64,000 nt of DNA from Alphaproteobacteria bacterium (GCA_028690155.1 JAQVBU010000010.1:16839-80838); one strand, 5' to 3'; shown: positions 20,379 to 29,532, counted from the first letter of the stretch. Numbers and translations: made by a program. The notes: generated by a model not told the origin, from the sequence alone.

Positions 20379-20436
20379 AACCGATCGTGATAAGGGGGCC
20401 CTCTTTAGGCCAACCGTTCGTGTGAAAATCGGCTCT
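20375..20436 (+). repeat. CTAG-palindrome repeat, copy A
   Basis: 62 bp starting CTAGAACCGATCGTGATAAG and ending with CGTTCGTGTGAAAATCGGCTCT. Outer arms approximate AGAACCGAT / ATCGGCTCT, and an inner GGCC pair brackets the centre. The CTAG contains the dnaE stop codon. Related copies lie at 24748, 25575, 25651, 41140 and, more degenerate, 34556. Confidence 0.7.
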
Positions 20437-20444
20437 AAGGTGCC

Positions 20445-21008
20445 TTAGCCGTGATTGAGGCTGGGGGCCTTGTTCGCGCGCACGGCTTTAACGTTTTTCC
20501 ACGTCGTGTACGCCTTCCATGCCGTAAGTCCGCCGCAGACGACGGCCATAGCACCCATCGGCGGCAAGATATTCTGTGCGCTTTCATGGCCAATCATTAC
20601 CCCAGTCATGAGGGTTGAGAATAACGCAAGATAAAGGAATTCTCCGGTTTGAATCATGCCCCGGCGGTCGATATTCCATGCCGAAAGGGGGCGTTCAGAG
20701 CGGTCGAACTGCGCCTTGATGCCGGGCGCAAAAAAGGCAGCGGGTATGCCTAAGGAGAACGCCAGAGCACCACAGCCTAAAGCCGGGTTGATTTTTGCCA
20801 GCACAAAGGAAGCCATCACGTCGTTGATGCCGACCACCCCAAATATCGACAGCAAGAGCGTTTTATGCAAAATTTTACTGAACAAAGACGCGTTGTCCTG
20901 GTGTGCCGAAAATCCTTCTCGGAAGGCCTGACAGAGCTGTCGGGGCGTCAGGGAATCCGGCGAAAGAGCGTTTTCTTCATGTGGGGTTTTCTCGAAAGTT
21001 TTTTCCAT
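20445..21008 (-). CDS. membrane protein of unknown function
   Basis: 187 residues. A hydrophilic N-terminus of about 45 residues is followed by four likely transmembrane segments (near LLLSIFGVVGINDV, GALAFSLGIPAAFF, FLYLALFSTLMTGVMI and MGAMAVVCGGLTAW). No family recognised. Ribosome-binding sequence AAAGGATG precedes the ATG. It lies 73 bp downstream of kdsA on the same strand and may be the last gene of that transcript. Confidence 0.6.
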   Translation of the reverse strand: MEKTFEKTPHEENALSPDSLTPRQLCQAFREGFSAHQDNASLFSKILHKTLLLSIFGVVGINDVMASFVLAKINPALGCGALAFSLGIPAAFFAPGIKAQFDRSERPLSAWNIDRRGMIQTGEFLYLALFSTLMTGVMIGHESAQNILPPMGAMAVVCGGLTAWKAYTTWKNVKAVRANKAPSLNHG

Positions 21009-21081
21009 AAGAACATCCTTTCTATGTAAGACAAAATAAAAACGTGGTGCCGGGCGCCGCGAAAACGATCGGCGATGGCTT

Positions 21082-21933
21082 CTAAAAAGGTTTGTCGATT
21101 TTCTTGGCCAGCTTGTCGAAAGCGAGAAGCGTTTCGATCAGTTCTGGCAGGTCTTTCAGCGGGATCATGTTTGGGCCGTCGGACGGCGCGTTATCGGGAT
21201 CTTCATGCACTTCCATAAAGACGGCCGCAACGCCCACCGCGACCGCCGCGCGTGCCAGAACGGGCACAAATTCCCGTTGCCCGCCGCTGCGGTCGCCTTG
21301 ACCCCCCGGTTGTTGAACCGAGTGCGTCGCATCGAACACGACGGGGTATCCCGTTTGCGCCATGATCGGCAGGCCCCGCATGTCCGTAATCAGCGTGTTA
21401 TACCCGAAGCTTGTTCCCCGGTCGCACAGAAGAATTTTGTCGTTGCCGGTCGAGGCGATTTTGTCTGCCACATTCTTCATGTCCCAAGGTGCCAGAAACT
21501 GGCCTTTCTTGACGTTGATCACGCGTCCGGTTTGCCCTGCCGCGACAAGAAGATCCGTTTGTCGGCACAAAAAAGCCGGAATTTGCAAGACATCGACAAC
21601 GGGGGCTAAACGGGCACACTGGTCCTTTTCGTGGACATCCGTCATGATGGGGAGGTCCGTTTTTTTCCGGATCTCTTCGAAAATGGGCAGAGCGTTGTCG
21701 AGCCCGACGCCGCGCGGCGTGCCGAGGGACGATCGGTTCGCTTTGTCGAAGGACGTTTTATAGACAATATCGATGTTGTAGCGCGTTCCTATCTCTTTAA
21801 GGGCGCCGCTTATCTCGAGCGCATGCGTGCGCGATTCAAGCTGACAGGGCCCCAGAAAGAAAACGAGGGGAAGGTCGCTTCCGACGGTGATCGACGATCC
21901 TGTGGGCGTGGGAATATCAACGTGTTTAATCAC
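21082..21933 (-). CDS. kdsA: 3-deoxy-8-phosphooctulonate synthase
   Basis: 283 residues. Condenses phosphoenolpyruvate with arabinose 5-phosphate to Kdo 8-phosphate for LPS inner core, so the organism makes a Gram-negative outer membrane. The start is GTG at 21933, overlapping the end of pssA by 8 bp. Signature stretches seen are GPCQLES, YKTSFDKANRSS, TDVHE and QIPAFLCRQTDLL. The C-terminus holds EVHEDPDNAPSDGPNM. Third gene of psd-pssA-kdsA. Confidence 0.98.
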   Translation of the reverse strand: MIKHVDIPTPTGSSITVGSDLPLVFFLGPCQLESRTHALEISGALKEIGTRYNIDIVYKTSFDKANRSSLGTPRGVGLDNALPIFEEIRKKTDLPIMTDVHEKDQCARLAPVVDVLQIPAFLCRQTDLLVAAGQTGRVINVKKGQFLAPWDMKNVADKIASTGNDKILLCDRGTSFGYNTLITDMRGLPIMAQTGYPVVFDATHSVQQPGGQGDRSGGQREFVPVLARAAVAVGVAAVFMEVHEDPDNAPSDGPNMIPLKDLPELIETLLAFDKLAKKIDKPF

Positions 21934-22699
21934 AAACGGGTTCCTCTTTTTTCATACGTGAACGATAGCTTCCCCAGCTTATAGGCAGCGCGAGCAGATA
22001 GAAAAGGCCCGCGCACGATAACGCCAACCATGTGTTGGTAATCAACGCGGCGGCAAAAGCGACGACGCCGACGAAAAGGGGCGCAATCCACGGGCGTTCG
22101 ATCCGCCAGCCCTTGAGCGCGAAGGTCGGCAAACGGCTGACCATGAGACCGCCCACAAAGATCATCCAAAAAGCGTAGAGCTCAGGCATAAGACGCGCGG
22201 TATCGCCGCATTCGAGGACGAGGACAAGGGGAAAAAGCCCCAAAGACGCGCCCGCTGGGGCGGGGACGCCCGTGAAAAAGCGTTTTGTCCAAGCCGGCCG
22301 CTCATGATTGTCCAGCATGGTGTTGAATCGCGCCAAGCGTAACGCGCAGCACACGGCAAAAAGAAGAACGGCAATCCATCCGATGCCGCCCGCGTCCTTC
22401 AGCGCCCATTCGTACATGATAAAGCCGGGCGCGACGCCAAAGCTTATGGAGTCCGACAGGCTGTCCAGTTCGGCCCCGAATTTGCTGGCCATGTTCAGCA
22501 TCCGAGCAATGCGTCCGTCCAAAACATCGAAAATCGCGGCCAGCAAAATCGCCAGTACGGCGTTTTCCCACTGCTCCTGCATGGCAAAGCGTACGCCCGT
22601 CAACCCCGAACACAGAGAAAAAAGCGTAAGCATGTTCGGCAAAAGACGCGTCAAAGGAAGGTCTTTGACGCCCCTCCTTGTGTTTTGCAGTTCGGTCAT
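21926..22699 (-). CDS. pssA: CDP-diacylglycerol-serine O-phosphatidyltransferase
   Basis: 257 residues, integral membrane enzyme making phosphatidylserine from CDP-diacylglycerol and serine. The CDP-alcohol transferase signature is complete: DGRIAR followed by GAELDSLSD, giving DGxxAR-x8-G-x3-D-x3-D. About seven hydrophobic segments. It overlaps psd by 4 bp (ATGA) and kdsA by 8 bp, so it is translationally coupled on both sides. Together with Psd it supplies phosphatidylethanolamine. Confidence 0.97.
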   Translation of the reverse strand: MTELQNTRRGVKDLPLTRLLPNMLTLFSLCSGLTGVRFAMQEQWENAVLAILLAAIFDVLDGRIARMLNMASKFGAELDSLSDSISFGVAPGFIMYEWALKDAGGIGWIAVLLFAVCCALRLARFNTMLDNHERPAWTKRFFTGVPAPAGASLGLFPLVLVLECGDTARLMPELYAFWMIFVGGLMVSRLPTFALKGWRIERPWIAPLFVGVVAFAAALITNTWLALSCAGLFYLLALPISWGSYRSRMKKEEPVCD

Positions 22700-23403
22700 G
22701 GACGAATGTCTCCTTTTCGAGGGGCCTCTTGCGACGCCATATCCGCAAGGACCGTTTCGCCGCCGACCATGGTTTGGCCTACCGAGACAAGCGGCGCCAC
22801 GCCCTTGGGAAGGTAGACGTCCGTTCGGCTCCCGAACCGGATGATGCCAAAGCGTGCGCCCGCCTTGACCTTCTTGCCTTCCTGCGCGTCGCAGACAATC
22901 CGCCGGGCAATCAGCCCCGCAATTTGTACGACGCCGACGATTTCTCCCGCGTGGGGGTGCGGGCCTTCAGCCCGAATGCCCAAAGCCATCCGTTCGTTGT
23001 CTTCGCTGGCTTTGTCAAGGGAGGCGTTGACGAACGTGCCCGCACGGTACCGTCGGCTGACGACTTCGCCGTTTACGGGGATCCGGTTCACATGGACGTT
23101 AAAAATATCCAAGAAGATGCTTATGCGTTGCCGCGGCTCGGTTCCGAAGCCGAGCGCCTCTTCGGGGGTGACATCCTGAACCGCGACGACGCGTCCGTCC
23201 GCCGGGCTGACGATCAAGCCTTCGCGTACGGGCGTAACCCGTTCCGGGTCGCGGAAAAAGTAAAAACACCATATCGCGCCGATTAGGCCGAGCAGCGCAA
23301 CAATGCCTCCAACAAACGATAACAAAAACGCAATCGTGACGGCGCCAGCCATAAACGGCCAACCGGCCGGATGAAAAGAAAGACGACGCAAGAGGTTCTT
23401 CAT
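22696..23403 (-). CDS. psd: phosphatidylserine decarboxylase, short proteobacterial form
   Basis: 235 residues from ATG 23403 (MKNLLRRLSFHPAGWPF), which has AGGAACG upstream; the 39 residues before it look untranslated. The proenzyme self-cleaves at the GS of RFGSRTDVYLP near the C-terminus, leaving a pyruvoyl group that decarboxylates phosphatidylserine. Two N-terminal hydrophobic segments anchor it. First gene of the psd-pssA-kdsA operon; divergent from a small orphan. Confidence 0.96.
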   Translation of the reverse strand: MKNLLRRLSFHPAGWPFMAGAVTIAFLLSFVGGIVALLGLIGAIWCFYFFRDPERVTPVREGLIVSPADGRVVAVQDVTPEEALGFGTEPRQRISIFLDIFNVHVNRIPVNGEVVSRRYRAGTFVNASLDKASEDNERMALGIRAEGPHPHAGEIVGVVQIAGLIARRIVCDAQEGKKVKAGARFGIIRFGSRTDVYLPKGVAPLVSVGQTMVGGETVLADMASQEAPRKGDIRP

Positions 23404-23555
23404 GGCACGTTCCTTTTTTATATTCCCGCCGAAAGACTTCGGAAATCCCCTAGGCATCTTGACGCCGGAAGGCGGACGGTGGCAAAGTGTAGGCGATCTT
23501 TTCTTCGAATCCAATATCAAAACCCCTTTCCCTTTTTTCTTCGAGCCTGCTTTCG

Positions 23556-24080
23556 ATGCCCGAATCTGTGCCTTCTGAACAGCCCCTTTCGCTGTCCGCC
23601 GACTTTTCCTCTAATTTCGAGGCGTTGTTGCGCGCCGTTGATCAGGAATTCAGGCGGATTCCTTCAAAAAAACTCGAGCGTTTCCGTTTTTCGCTCAATG
23701 GTTTTGTCTTTGACGTCCGCGGCGTTCAGCAGGATGCCTCCTTTCAATTCATGGTCACCACCATCCTTGGGTATCTGCCTTTTTCCATAGAGTCTCCCAA
23801 ACGGCGCGAAGCCATCAAGACCATTATCGTCGCGTCGCGCCGGCTTCCCTCTGTTCGCTTTGGCGTCGATTCGTGCGGGCGTATATCGGCCTGCGCTTTG
23901 TTAACCGTTTCGCACGTCGAGGCGCCCGATGTCCTTTTTTACCCCCTCATGCTTTTTCTTCAGGAAGCCCGCCCCTTTATTCGTCTGATCGGACAATACC
24001 TTGTTGCGCCGCGCCCCGAGGCTGGCGGGGCTGCTTTATCCGAAGGCTCTCTTTCCTCGTCCTCTTCCGTAGAAAGTTAG
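23556..24080 (+). CDS. hypothetical protein
   Basis: 174 residues, cytoplasmic by composition, ending in a run of serines. The central part alternates strands and helices (FRFSLNGFVFDVRG, SVRFGVDSCGRISACALL), an arrangement like small YbjN or secretion-chaperone folds, but I cannot assign it. It diverges from psd and precedes the LOG-family gene by 66 bp on the same strand. Confidence 0.55.
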   Translation: MPESVPSEQPLSLSADFSSNFEALLRAVDQEFRRIPSKKLERFRFSLNGFVFDVRGVQQDASFQFMVTTILGYLPFSIESPKRREAIKTIIVASRRLPSVRFGVDSCGRISACALLTVSHVEAPDVLFYPLMLFLQEARPFIRLIGQYLVAPRPEAGGAALSEGSLSSSSSVES

Positions 24081-24146
24081 CCCCTTCTTAGGACTTTTGC
24101 GCTAACCTTTCCCCAATTAAGAAGGTTTTATAAGGATTGGGGAACG

Positions 24147-24728
24147 ATGAAAATTTCTTCCGTATGTGTTTATTGCGGTTCGTCGGATCGTGTCGACGAG
24201 GCCTTTAAGGATTCCGCCAAGCGGATCGGGACCGAGCTGGCCAAACGCAAGCTTCGCGTTATTTTTGGCGGCGGCCATGTGGGGTTGATGGGCATTCTTT
24301 CCGATGCGGCCATCAATGCCGGGGCCGAGGTCGTGGGTATTATTCCTGAGCATCTGCGCTACCAGGAAGTCGAAAACAAGCGCGTGTCCGAGCTTCATAT
24401 TGTGCCCGACATGCATTCGCGAAAGCGCATGATGGTCGATGCGGCCGACGCTTTTATCGTTCTGCCGGGCGGGTTCGGCACGCTGGACGAGGCGTTCGAA
24501 ATTCTGACGTGGAAAAAGCTGAAACTTCACGTCGAACCCGTCATTCTTTTCAATCAGAACGGTTATTGGGACCCGATGATCGCGCTGATCAACAGGCTGA
24601 TTGAGGAAGGCTTTGCCGAAGCCGCTGATCTCAGCCTTTTTGACGTCGTGGAGGATGTGGATTCTTTATTGGCGCTGCTGGACGGCGAAAAACTCCTTGG
24701 GCAGTCGTCACTGACCGGGCGGATGTAG
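24147..24728 (+). CDS. LOG family nucleoside 5'-monophosphate phosphoribohydrolase
   Basis: 193 residues, Rossmann-type protein of the LOG/YgdH-related family that hydrolyses N6-modified or other nucleoside monophosphates to base and ribose 5-phosphate. The two diagnostic motifs are GGGHVGLMG near residue 51 and PGGFGTLDEAFE near 110. The N-terminal VYCGSSDR is also typical. In bacteria the role is often nucleotide salvage, not hormone production. Start supported by AAGGATTGGGGAACG. Confidence 0.93.
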   Translation: MKISSVCVYCGSSDRVDEAFKDSAKRIGTELAKRKLRVIFGGGHVGLMGILSDAAINAGAEVVGIIPEHLRYQEVENKRVSELHIVPDMHSRKRMMVDAADAFIVLPGGFGTLDEAFEILTWKKLKLHVEPVILFNQNGYWDPMIALINRLIEEGFAEAADLSLFDVVEDVDSLLALLDGEKLLGQSSLTGRM

Positions 24729-24747
24729 GCCCTCGCTTTTTGATTGA

Positions 24748-24810
24748 GCGACCTTGTGCACGCGAACGGTTGTCATCAGGAGACGACAACCTTATCGCGA
24801 TCGGGTCTAG
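24748..24810 (-). repeat. CTAG-palindrome repeat, copy C
   Basis: On the minus strand it begins CTAGACCCGATCGCGATAAG, has a centre GGTTGTCGTC-loop-GACAACC, then CGTTCGCGTG. Its CTAG supplies the TAG stop of the phoH-like gene (24807-24809). Same left consensus as copies A and B. Confidence 0.7.
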
Positions 24811-25556
24811 AGGACGCCGAGCATGCTGGCGACCAAGGGATGCCGGACGATGTCTCTTTCCGTCAGCCGGATGACGCTGACGCCCGAGACGACATCAAGC
24901 TTTTTTGCGATATCGTTCAATCCCGACAGGCCTTCCAGTAAATCACTTTGGTCCGGGTCGCCTGTCAGCACCATCGTCGAGTGCCAGCCCAAACGCGTCA
25001 GCAGCATTTTTATTTGGGTATAGGTGCAGTTTTGCGCTTCGTCGATGACGATAAAGGCGTTGTTCAGCGTTCGTCCTCGCATGAAGCCGATGGGCGCAAT
25101 CTCGATCGAGCCGTCGGCCAGAAGCTGTTTCAACCTTTTTCCGCCCATGCGGTCGTTCAGCGCGTCGTACAGGGGCCGAAGAAACGGCGACATTTTTTCT
25201 TCCAGATCGCCGGGAAGATAACCCAGCGTTTCGCCCGCCTCGACGGCGGGCCGTGAAAGAATGATCCGGTCCACGCGGCCGGCTTCCAAGGCTTCGACGG
25301 CGGCGGTGACGGCAAGATAGGTTTTGCCCGTGCCTGCCGGTCCGAGCGCAAGCACCATGCTGTTTTCCGCCAGCGCATCCATCAATGCGGATTGGTTCGC
25401 GTTTTGTGGCTTGACCTTGCGGACATAGCGTTGGTCGCGCCGGTTGAAGGCCGGGCTTCCCAAGGGATCCCACGGCGAGCTTCGTCCGTAGATCGCTTCC
25501 ACATTGTAGGCTGGGTTGTCCCTTTTTAGGACTTCGTTGTGTCGGCGCTTGCTCAT
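24807..25556 (-). CDS. phoH: PhoH family ATPase
   Basis: 249 residues, P-loop ATPase of the PhoH family, associated with RNA metabolism and stress. Walker A GPAGTGKT is near residue 72 and Walker B FIVIDEAQN near 168. The RPAVEAGETLGYLPGDLEEK stretch is characteristic. It is shorter than the roughly 320-residue PhoH that is usually linked to ybeY, and no ybeY is adjacent, so it may be the short paralog. AGGAAGGAG precedes the ATG. The stop codon lies in a repeat. Confidence 0.9.
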   Translation of the reverse strand: MSKRRHNEVLKRDNPAYNVEAIYGRSSPWDPLGSPAFNRRDQRYVRKVKPQNANQSALMDALAENSMVLALGPAGTGKTYLAVTAAVEALEAGRVDRIILSRPAVEAGETLGYLPGDLEEKMSPFLRPLYDALNDRMGGKRLKQLLADGSIEIAPIGFMRGRTLNNAFIVIDEAQNCTYTQIKMLLTRLGWHSTMVLTGDPDQSDLLEGLSGLNDIAKKLDVVSGVSVIRLTERDIVRHPLVASMLGVL

Positions 25557-25574
25557 GAATACTCCTTCCTCTTA

Positions 25575-25635
25575 CTAGAGCCGATCCTGATAAGGTTGGC
25601 CGCTTTTGCGGCTAACCGTTCGCGTGAATCGGCTC
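25575..25635 (+). repeat. CTAG-palindrome repeat, copy B
   Basis: The most regular copy: outer arms GAGCCGAT and ATCGGCTC, inner arms GGTTGGCCGC and GCGGCTAACC around TTTT, with the conserved GATAAGG and GTTCGCGTGA between them. It folds into a double stem. It lies in the leader of the phoH-like gene, not at a stop codon. Confidence 0.75.
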
Positions 25636-25650
25636 GATAAACAAAAACAG

Positions 25651-25702
25651 GGAGCCTTACCGTCTGAGCCGAAAAGGCCAACCCTTTCGAAAAAGGCTCT
25701 AG
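25651..25702 (-). repeat. CTAG-palindrome repeat, variant 2, copy E
   Basis: Minus strand begins CTAGAGCCTTTTTCGAAAGG, then TTGGCC and CGGTAAGGCTCC. It shares CTAGAGC and the GGnTGGC core with variant 1 but has TTTTTCGAAA in place of GATCGTGATA. Its closest match is the copy at 41140-41192. Confidence 0.65.
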
Positions 25703-25744
25703 GGACAAAGCCCGTTCCCCTTCGTTTTGCAAGGGAAAAGGCAT

Positions 25745-25778
25745 CGGGCCGGTTCGTCTTGTACGACGAACCGGCCCG
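25745..25778. repeat. perfect 14-bp inverted repeat
   Basis: CGGGCCGGTTCGTC and GACGAACCGGCCCG around the 6-nt loop TTGTAC. On the minus strand it is followed by ATGCCTTTT, so it could act as a weak terminator toward phoH; on the plus strand an A-run follows. Confidence 0.6.
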
Positions 25779-26102
25779 AGCATTAAAAAAACGAAATATT
25801 CTTTTTCTTCGAGGTGCCCAATCGTCCTTTTCGGAAAAAAGGTCGATATTAAAGCGTAAAACAGGGGGTGAGCCGGGGTTCGGCTTGGAAGGGGGAGGCG
25901 CTTTTCGTGTCCTTCGAATGTTTTTTTGCCTCGCTGGCGGCGTGTGCGCTTTATTGACGTCCGCGCCGCTGAAAAATGGCCCTAAGAAATAAGGACATCT
26001 TTTATCCTTTCTTAAGCCCTATCCCGATTCTGGTTAAGAAAGCGTTACTTTGTTAACCTTCGTTAACATATAATGGCATGGAGCCTTCCGAGTCCGATTT
26101 CC

Positions 26103-26131
26103 TTGACAGACCGACGTCCAATCCGTAGGTT
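26103..26131 (+). promoter_or_regulatory. likely sigma-70 promoter of rpmJ
   Basis: TTGACA (26103-26108), 17 nt, TAGGTT (26126-26131), about 60 bp before the rpmJ ATG. An upstream TATAAT (26069) with tandem GTTAAC could be a second promoter. Confidence 0.5.
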
Positions 26132-26192
26132 GCGGCCCTTGCCACGCGCCTTTTCTTTGGCGCAGGGCCGTTGGAATTTAAGGATTGCTGTT

Positions 26193-26318
26193 ATGAAAGT
26201 CGCCAATTCAATCAAGTCGCTCAAGAAGCGCCACGCCAACTCTAAGGTTGTCCGCCGCAAGGGGCGCATCTATGTCATTAACAAGACCAACCCGCGCTAT
26301 AAAGCCCGTCAAGGATAA
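26193..26318 (+). CDS. rpmJ: 50S ribosomal protein L36, zinc-free type
   Basis: 41 residues beginning [20 protein letters not shown], with the family ending [13 protein letters not shown]. The longer frame upstream is discarded because TAAGGA stands just before this ATG and homologs start here. The CxxC...C...H zinc ligands of classical L36 are absent, as in the C-minus type common in alphaproteobacteria. Single-gene unit converging on the AAA ATPase gene. Confidence 0.95.
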   Translation: MKVANSIKSLKKRHANSKVVRRKGRIYVINKTNPRYKARQG

Positions 26319-26336
26319 CTCTGGCTGGAGTTCCCT

Positions 26337-27218
26337 TTACTTGACGGCCGCCGCGTTGACCCCGGCTTCGGCGCCGACGGCCGCTTCAATCGAGGCGGAG
26401 TCAAGCGCATCCGTCCCCCCGCCTATGATGTACCGCGCGCAGGCGTGATCAAGCGCCAAGATAGATTTGTCCGGATTGTTGCGGTTTCGGATGTATCGGT
26501 TTGTCAGCTTGACGGCATGCGCGCAGACGTCTTTCGATATGGCGATTCCATAGTGCTTTTCGAACTTTTCTTTGACGTTCAGTAAAATCGTCAAGGTCGT
26601 TTCCAGATCCGGCACGTTCAGTCCGATTTTTTGGAATCGGCGATCGATAGCCGGATCGGTCGCGACGTAATCGTCGTATTCTTCCCGTGTGGTGGCTCCA
26701 ATCAAGTATAACGCGCCAGCCGTAAGGTAAGGCTTCATCAAATCCGCAATCCCCGAATAGCTCGACGCTTTGAACGACAACATCAATTGATGAATTTCGT
26801 CGATGCAGAAAATGATGGGCGGTTTGTCGCGCAAGACGTTGCGTTCGGCCACGCCTTTGATGATAGGCATCAACCGTCCTTCCAGATCGGCGCGCGATTG
26901 CGATCCGGCACCGATCATCGACATTTCAAGCTCGATCAGGCGCGCGTCTCGAAGCGGGGCCGGAACCTTGTTCTGGACGATCCATTGCGAAAGCCCGATA
27001 AAGAGAGCCGTTTTGCCGACGCCCGCGCCGCCGATTAAGAGCACATTTTTGCGAAGGCGCTGGAGAAGGATGAGGCACATCTGCTCCAACTCTTTGTCGC
27101 GCCCCGAAATCGGGTCGAATTTGCCACGGCGCGCTTCGGCCGTTACATCCCGCGTGTAGCGGTGAAGAAGGTCTTCAAGCGTTTCGGCCGAAACGCTAAA
27201 GGAGCTTTGTTTGGTCAT
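26337..27218 (-). CDS. stand-alone AAA+ ATPase resembling ClpB/ClpA first domain
   Basis: 293 residues from ATG 27218, which overlaps the aroB TGA (ATGA). The whole protein corresponds to one Clp D1 module: ISGRDKELEQM box, Walker A GGAGVGKTA, Walker B IIFCIDEIHQL, sensor region IGATTREEY and arginine finger DPAIDRRFQK, then the lid helices. There is no Clp N-domain, coiled-coil M domain, second AAA domain or ClpP loop. It probably remodels a protein complex; the substrate is unknown. Linked to aroB and dxr only by operon position. Confidence 0.85.
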   Translation of the reverse strand: MTKQSSFSVSAETLEDLLHRYTRDVTAEARRGKFDPISGRDKELEQMCLILLQRLRKNVLLIGGAGVGKTALFIGLSQWIVQNKVPAPLRDARLIELEMSMIGAGSQSRADLEGRLMPIIKGVAERNVLRDKPPIIFCIDEIHQLMLSFKASSYSGIADLMKPYLTAGALYLIGATTREEYDDYVATDPAIDRRFQKIGLNVPDLETTLTILLNVKEKFEKHYGIAISKDVCAHAVKLTNRYIRNRNNPDKSILALDHACARYIIGGGTDALDSASIEAAVGAEAGVNAAAVK

Positions 27219-28369
27219 GGCAGCACGTTGTCCCATAATGCCCGGATTTTGTGAACATCGATCCCTTTATGCACGCGCGCTTCCCCGATTCCATGCGGCA
27301 AGACCAGCGCGATTTGGCCGCATTCGGCTTTTTTGTCGGTGGCCATAAGCCCTAGGAGAAGCTCTTTGTCATAGGTAAACGGCGGCGGTTTTGTCATAAG
27401 CCCGATGTCGTTGAAATGAGCGCGGACCCGTTCTTCGTCTCGGGCCGGGCATAGGCCGAGTTCAACGGCCAACATAAAGGCCATGATGGTGCCTATGGCG
27501 ACGCCTTCTCCATGCGTCAGTGTGCCGCCGAATCCGTGTACCGCCTCCAACGCGTGGCCAAACGTGTGGCCCAGGTTGAGCAAGGCTCGGATGCCGTTTT
27601 CCTTTTCGTCTTCCGCGACGATATGCGCTTTTGCCGCACAGCAAGCACTGACGGCGTGGGCTTGCGCGTCGTGGTCGCCCCCAAGAAGTTGCGCGCCGTG
27701 CGCGACGCACCAGTCGAAGAAGGCTTTATCCCGAATGAGCCCGTATTTCACAATTTCAGCATACCCGGCGAGCATTTCCCGTTGGGGGAGCGAGTCGAGC
27801 ATGGTGACATCCGACAGCACGAGCCTCGGTTGATAGAAGGTTCCGACGGTATTCTTTCCCAGCGCCGTATCAATGCCTGTTTTGCCGCCGACCGAACTGT
27901 CCACTTGCGCCAGAAGCGTCGTTGGAATTTGGACAAAGTCCAGCCCGCGCAGGGCCAGCGAGGCGACAAGCCCGGCCAAATCGCCCACAACGCCGCCGCC
28001 CAAGGCAATCAGAAGCGTTTTCCGGTCGATGCCGAGGCCAAAAAGTTCATTCAGTAAGGCCTCAAGCTGGGCAAAACTTTTTTGCGCCTCGCCTGCTTTG
28101 ATGACGATCGTTTTCAGGACCGTGTGCCCCCCGGACGACAACACCGCCTCGAGGCGCGCTTGATAAAGGGCCGCCGTGTTCGAATCCGCAACAAGGACGC
28201 ACCGGCGAAGGCCTAAACGTTCTTGAATATGCGTGGCGGCATCGGCCAGCACGTTATCGCCGATGACGATGTCGTAGGAAGTCGGCGCGTTGCTGCATGC
28301 AAGGTCGACGGTCACGATTTTTTCGGGCAGGGCGTGCGCTTGATCGGCTATGGCGGAGGATGGGGTCAT
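27215..28369 (-). CDS. aroB: 3-dehydroquinate synthase
   Basis: 384 residues. Second shikimate-pathway enzyme, converts DAHP to 3-dehydroquinate using NAD and a metal ion. The [19 protein letters not shown] and [19 protein letters not shown] motifs are intact, as are [12 protein letters not shown] and HGEGVAIG with metal-binding His. Overlaps dxr upstream and the AAA gene downstream by 4 bp each, so it is embedded in a coupled cluster. The usual partner aroK is not here. Confidence 0.98.
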   Translation of the reverse strand: MTPSSAIADQAHALPEKIVTVDLACSNAPTSYDIVIGDNVLADAATHIQERLGLRRCVLVADSNTAALYQARLEAVLSSGGHTVLKTIVIKAGEAQKSFAQLEALLNELFGLGIDRKTLLIALGGGVVGDLAGLVASLALRGLDFVQIPTTLLAQVDSSVGGKTGIDTALGKNTVGTFYQPRLVLSDVTMLDSLPQREMLAGYAEIVKYGLIRDKAFFDWCVAHGAQLLGGDHDAQAHAVSACCAAKAHIVAEDEKENGIRALLNLGHTFGHALEAVHGFGGTLTHGEGVAIGTIMAFMLAVELGLCPARDEERVRAHFNDIGLMTKPPPFTYDKELLLGLMATDKKAECGQIALVLPHGIGEARVHKGIDVHKIRALWDNVLP

Positions 28370-29532
28370 GCGGCAATCAACTCCTTGGCTTTGACGCGCG
28401 CGGCCTGATCGGCCTCACGCAGGACGTTCAAATCCGTTAACGTCGTGGCCGGTGTTTGGGCTAACACGGCACCGACGATCCGTTCAATATCCAAAAAACC
28501 GATTTGGTGATTTAAAAACGCTTCGACCGCGACTTCGTTGGCGGCGCTCATAACGGCGGGCGCGACGCCCCCTTTGTCCATGGCTTCCCGCGCAAATCGA
28601 AGCGCGGGAAATTTCTTTTCGTCCGGCGTTTCAAAGGTCAACGCGCCGATCTTGGCCAAGCTCAATTTCGGAACAGGCGTTTCCATGCGGTCCGGCCACG
28701 CCAAACAGAATCCGATGGGCGTGCGCATGTCAGGCGAGCCGAGCTGGGCCAGAATCGAGCCGTCCTTGTATTCGACCATGCTGTGCACCACGGATTGCGG
28801 GTGGACCAAGACGTCAATGTTTTGGTGCGGCATTTGGAAGAGGTAGCTTGCCTCGATGATTTCAAGCGCTTTGTTCATCATGCTGGCGCTGTCAACCGAG
28901 ATTTTGGCGCCCATGCTCCAGACAGGATGCTGGACCGCCTGTTCGGGGGTCGCTTCGGCCATGGCCGCGCGCGTGAAGGTTCGGAATGGCCCCCCCGACG
29001 CGGTCAGGATCAGGCGCGCGATGCCGGCTCTATGCTCGAAATCGAAGACTTGGAAAATCGCGTTGTGTTCGCTGTCGACCGGCAACAGCGTCGCACCGGC
29101 CTTGGCCATCAGGTCCATCATCAGGGGGCCTGCGCAGACAAGCGTTTCTTTGTTCGCGAACGCAATCGTTCCGCCGCGCCGCGCGGCCGCGAGCGTGCTG
29201 GGGAGCCCCGCTGCGCCGACAATCGCCGACATCAGCCAGTCGCTTTCCATCGCGCCGGCTTCTTCGACCGCTTTGGCGCCCGCGGCCGCTTCAATCTCTG
29301 TGCCCGCCAGCGCGTCTTTGAGCGCGCCGTAAAGGCCGTCTTCGGCAATAACCGCGCGCTTGGCGCCAAAAGTCTTGGCTTGTTCCACAAGCCGGTCAAC
29401 ATTGCGCTTTGCCGTCAGCGCCAGAACCTCGTAGGCGTCTTTATTTCGTCCAATCAAGTCGAGCGTTTGCTGACCGACCGAACCAGTCGAGCCGAGAATG
29501 ACCACACGTCGTTTCGAAGAATCCTTATTCAT
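28366..29532 (-). CDS. dxr: 1-deoxy-D-xylulose 5-phosphate reductoisomerase
   Basis: 388 residues. First committed enzyme of the MEP isoprenoid pathway, NADPH-dependent. NADPH loop [14 protein letters not shown] is near residue 13. Metal and substrate loops [11 protein letters not shown] and LTASGGPFR are intact, as is the [10 protein letters not shown] segment. The gene follows cdsA by 38 bp and overlaps aroB by 4 bp, so the MEP product supply is linked with UppS upstream in the same conserved cluster. Confidence 0.98.
   Translation of the reverse strand: MNKDSSKRRVVILGSTGSVGQQTLDLIGRNKDAYEVLALTAKRNVDRLVEQAKTFGAKRAVIAEDGLYGALKDALAGTEIEAAAGAKAVEEAGAMESDWLMSAIVGAAGLPSTLAAARRGGTIAFANKETLVCAGPLMMDLMAKAGATLLPVDSEHNAIFQVFDFEHRAGIARLILTASGGPFRTFTRAAMAEATPEQAVQHPVWSMGAKISVDSASMMNKALEIIEASYLFQMPHQNIDVLVHPQSVVHSMVEYKDGSILAQLGSPDMRTPIGFCLAWPDRMETPVPKLSLAKIGALTFETPDEKKFPALRFAREAMDKGGVAPAVMSAANEVAVEAFLNHQIGFLDIERIVGAVLAQTPATTLTDLNVLREADQAARVKAKELIAA

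Larger units (their letters stand above)
25557..26192. other. 636-bp non-coding region
   Basis: Holds two repeat copies in head-to-head orientation (25575-25635, 25651-25702), a long perfect hairpin (25745-25778), paired GTTAAC sites (26052-26067) next to TATAAT at 26069, and the likely rpmJ promoter at 26103. A 128-codon plus-strand frame (25606-25992) runs through the repeats and has no convincing protein character. Confidence 0.6.

Noticed and set aside
25606-25992. 128-codon frame in the region before rpmJ
   Set aside because: It reads through two palindromic repeats and a hairpin, and its composition is not protein-like.
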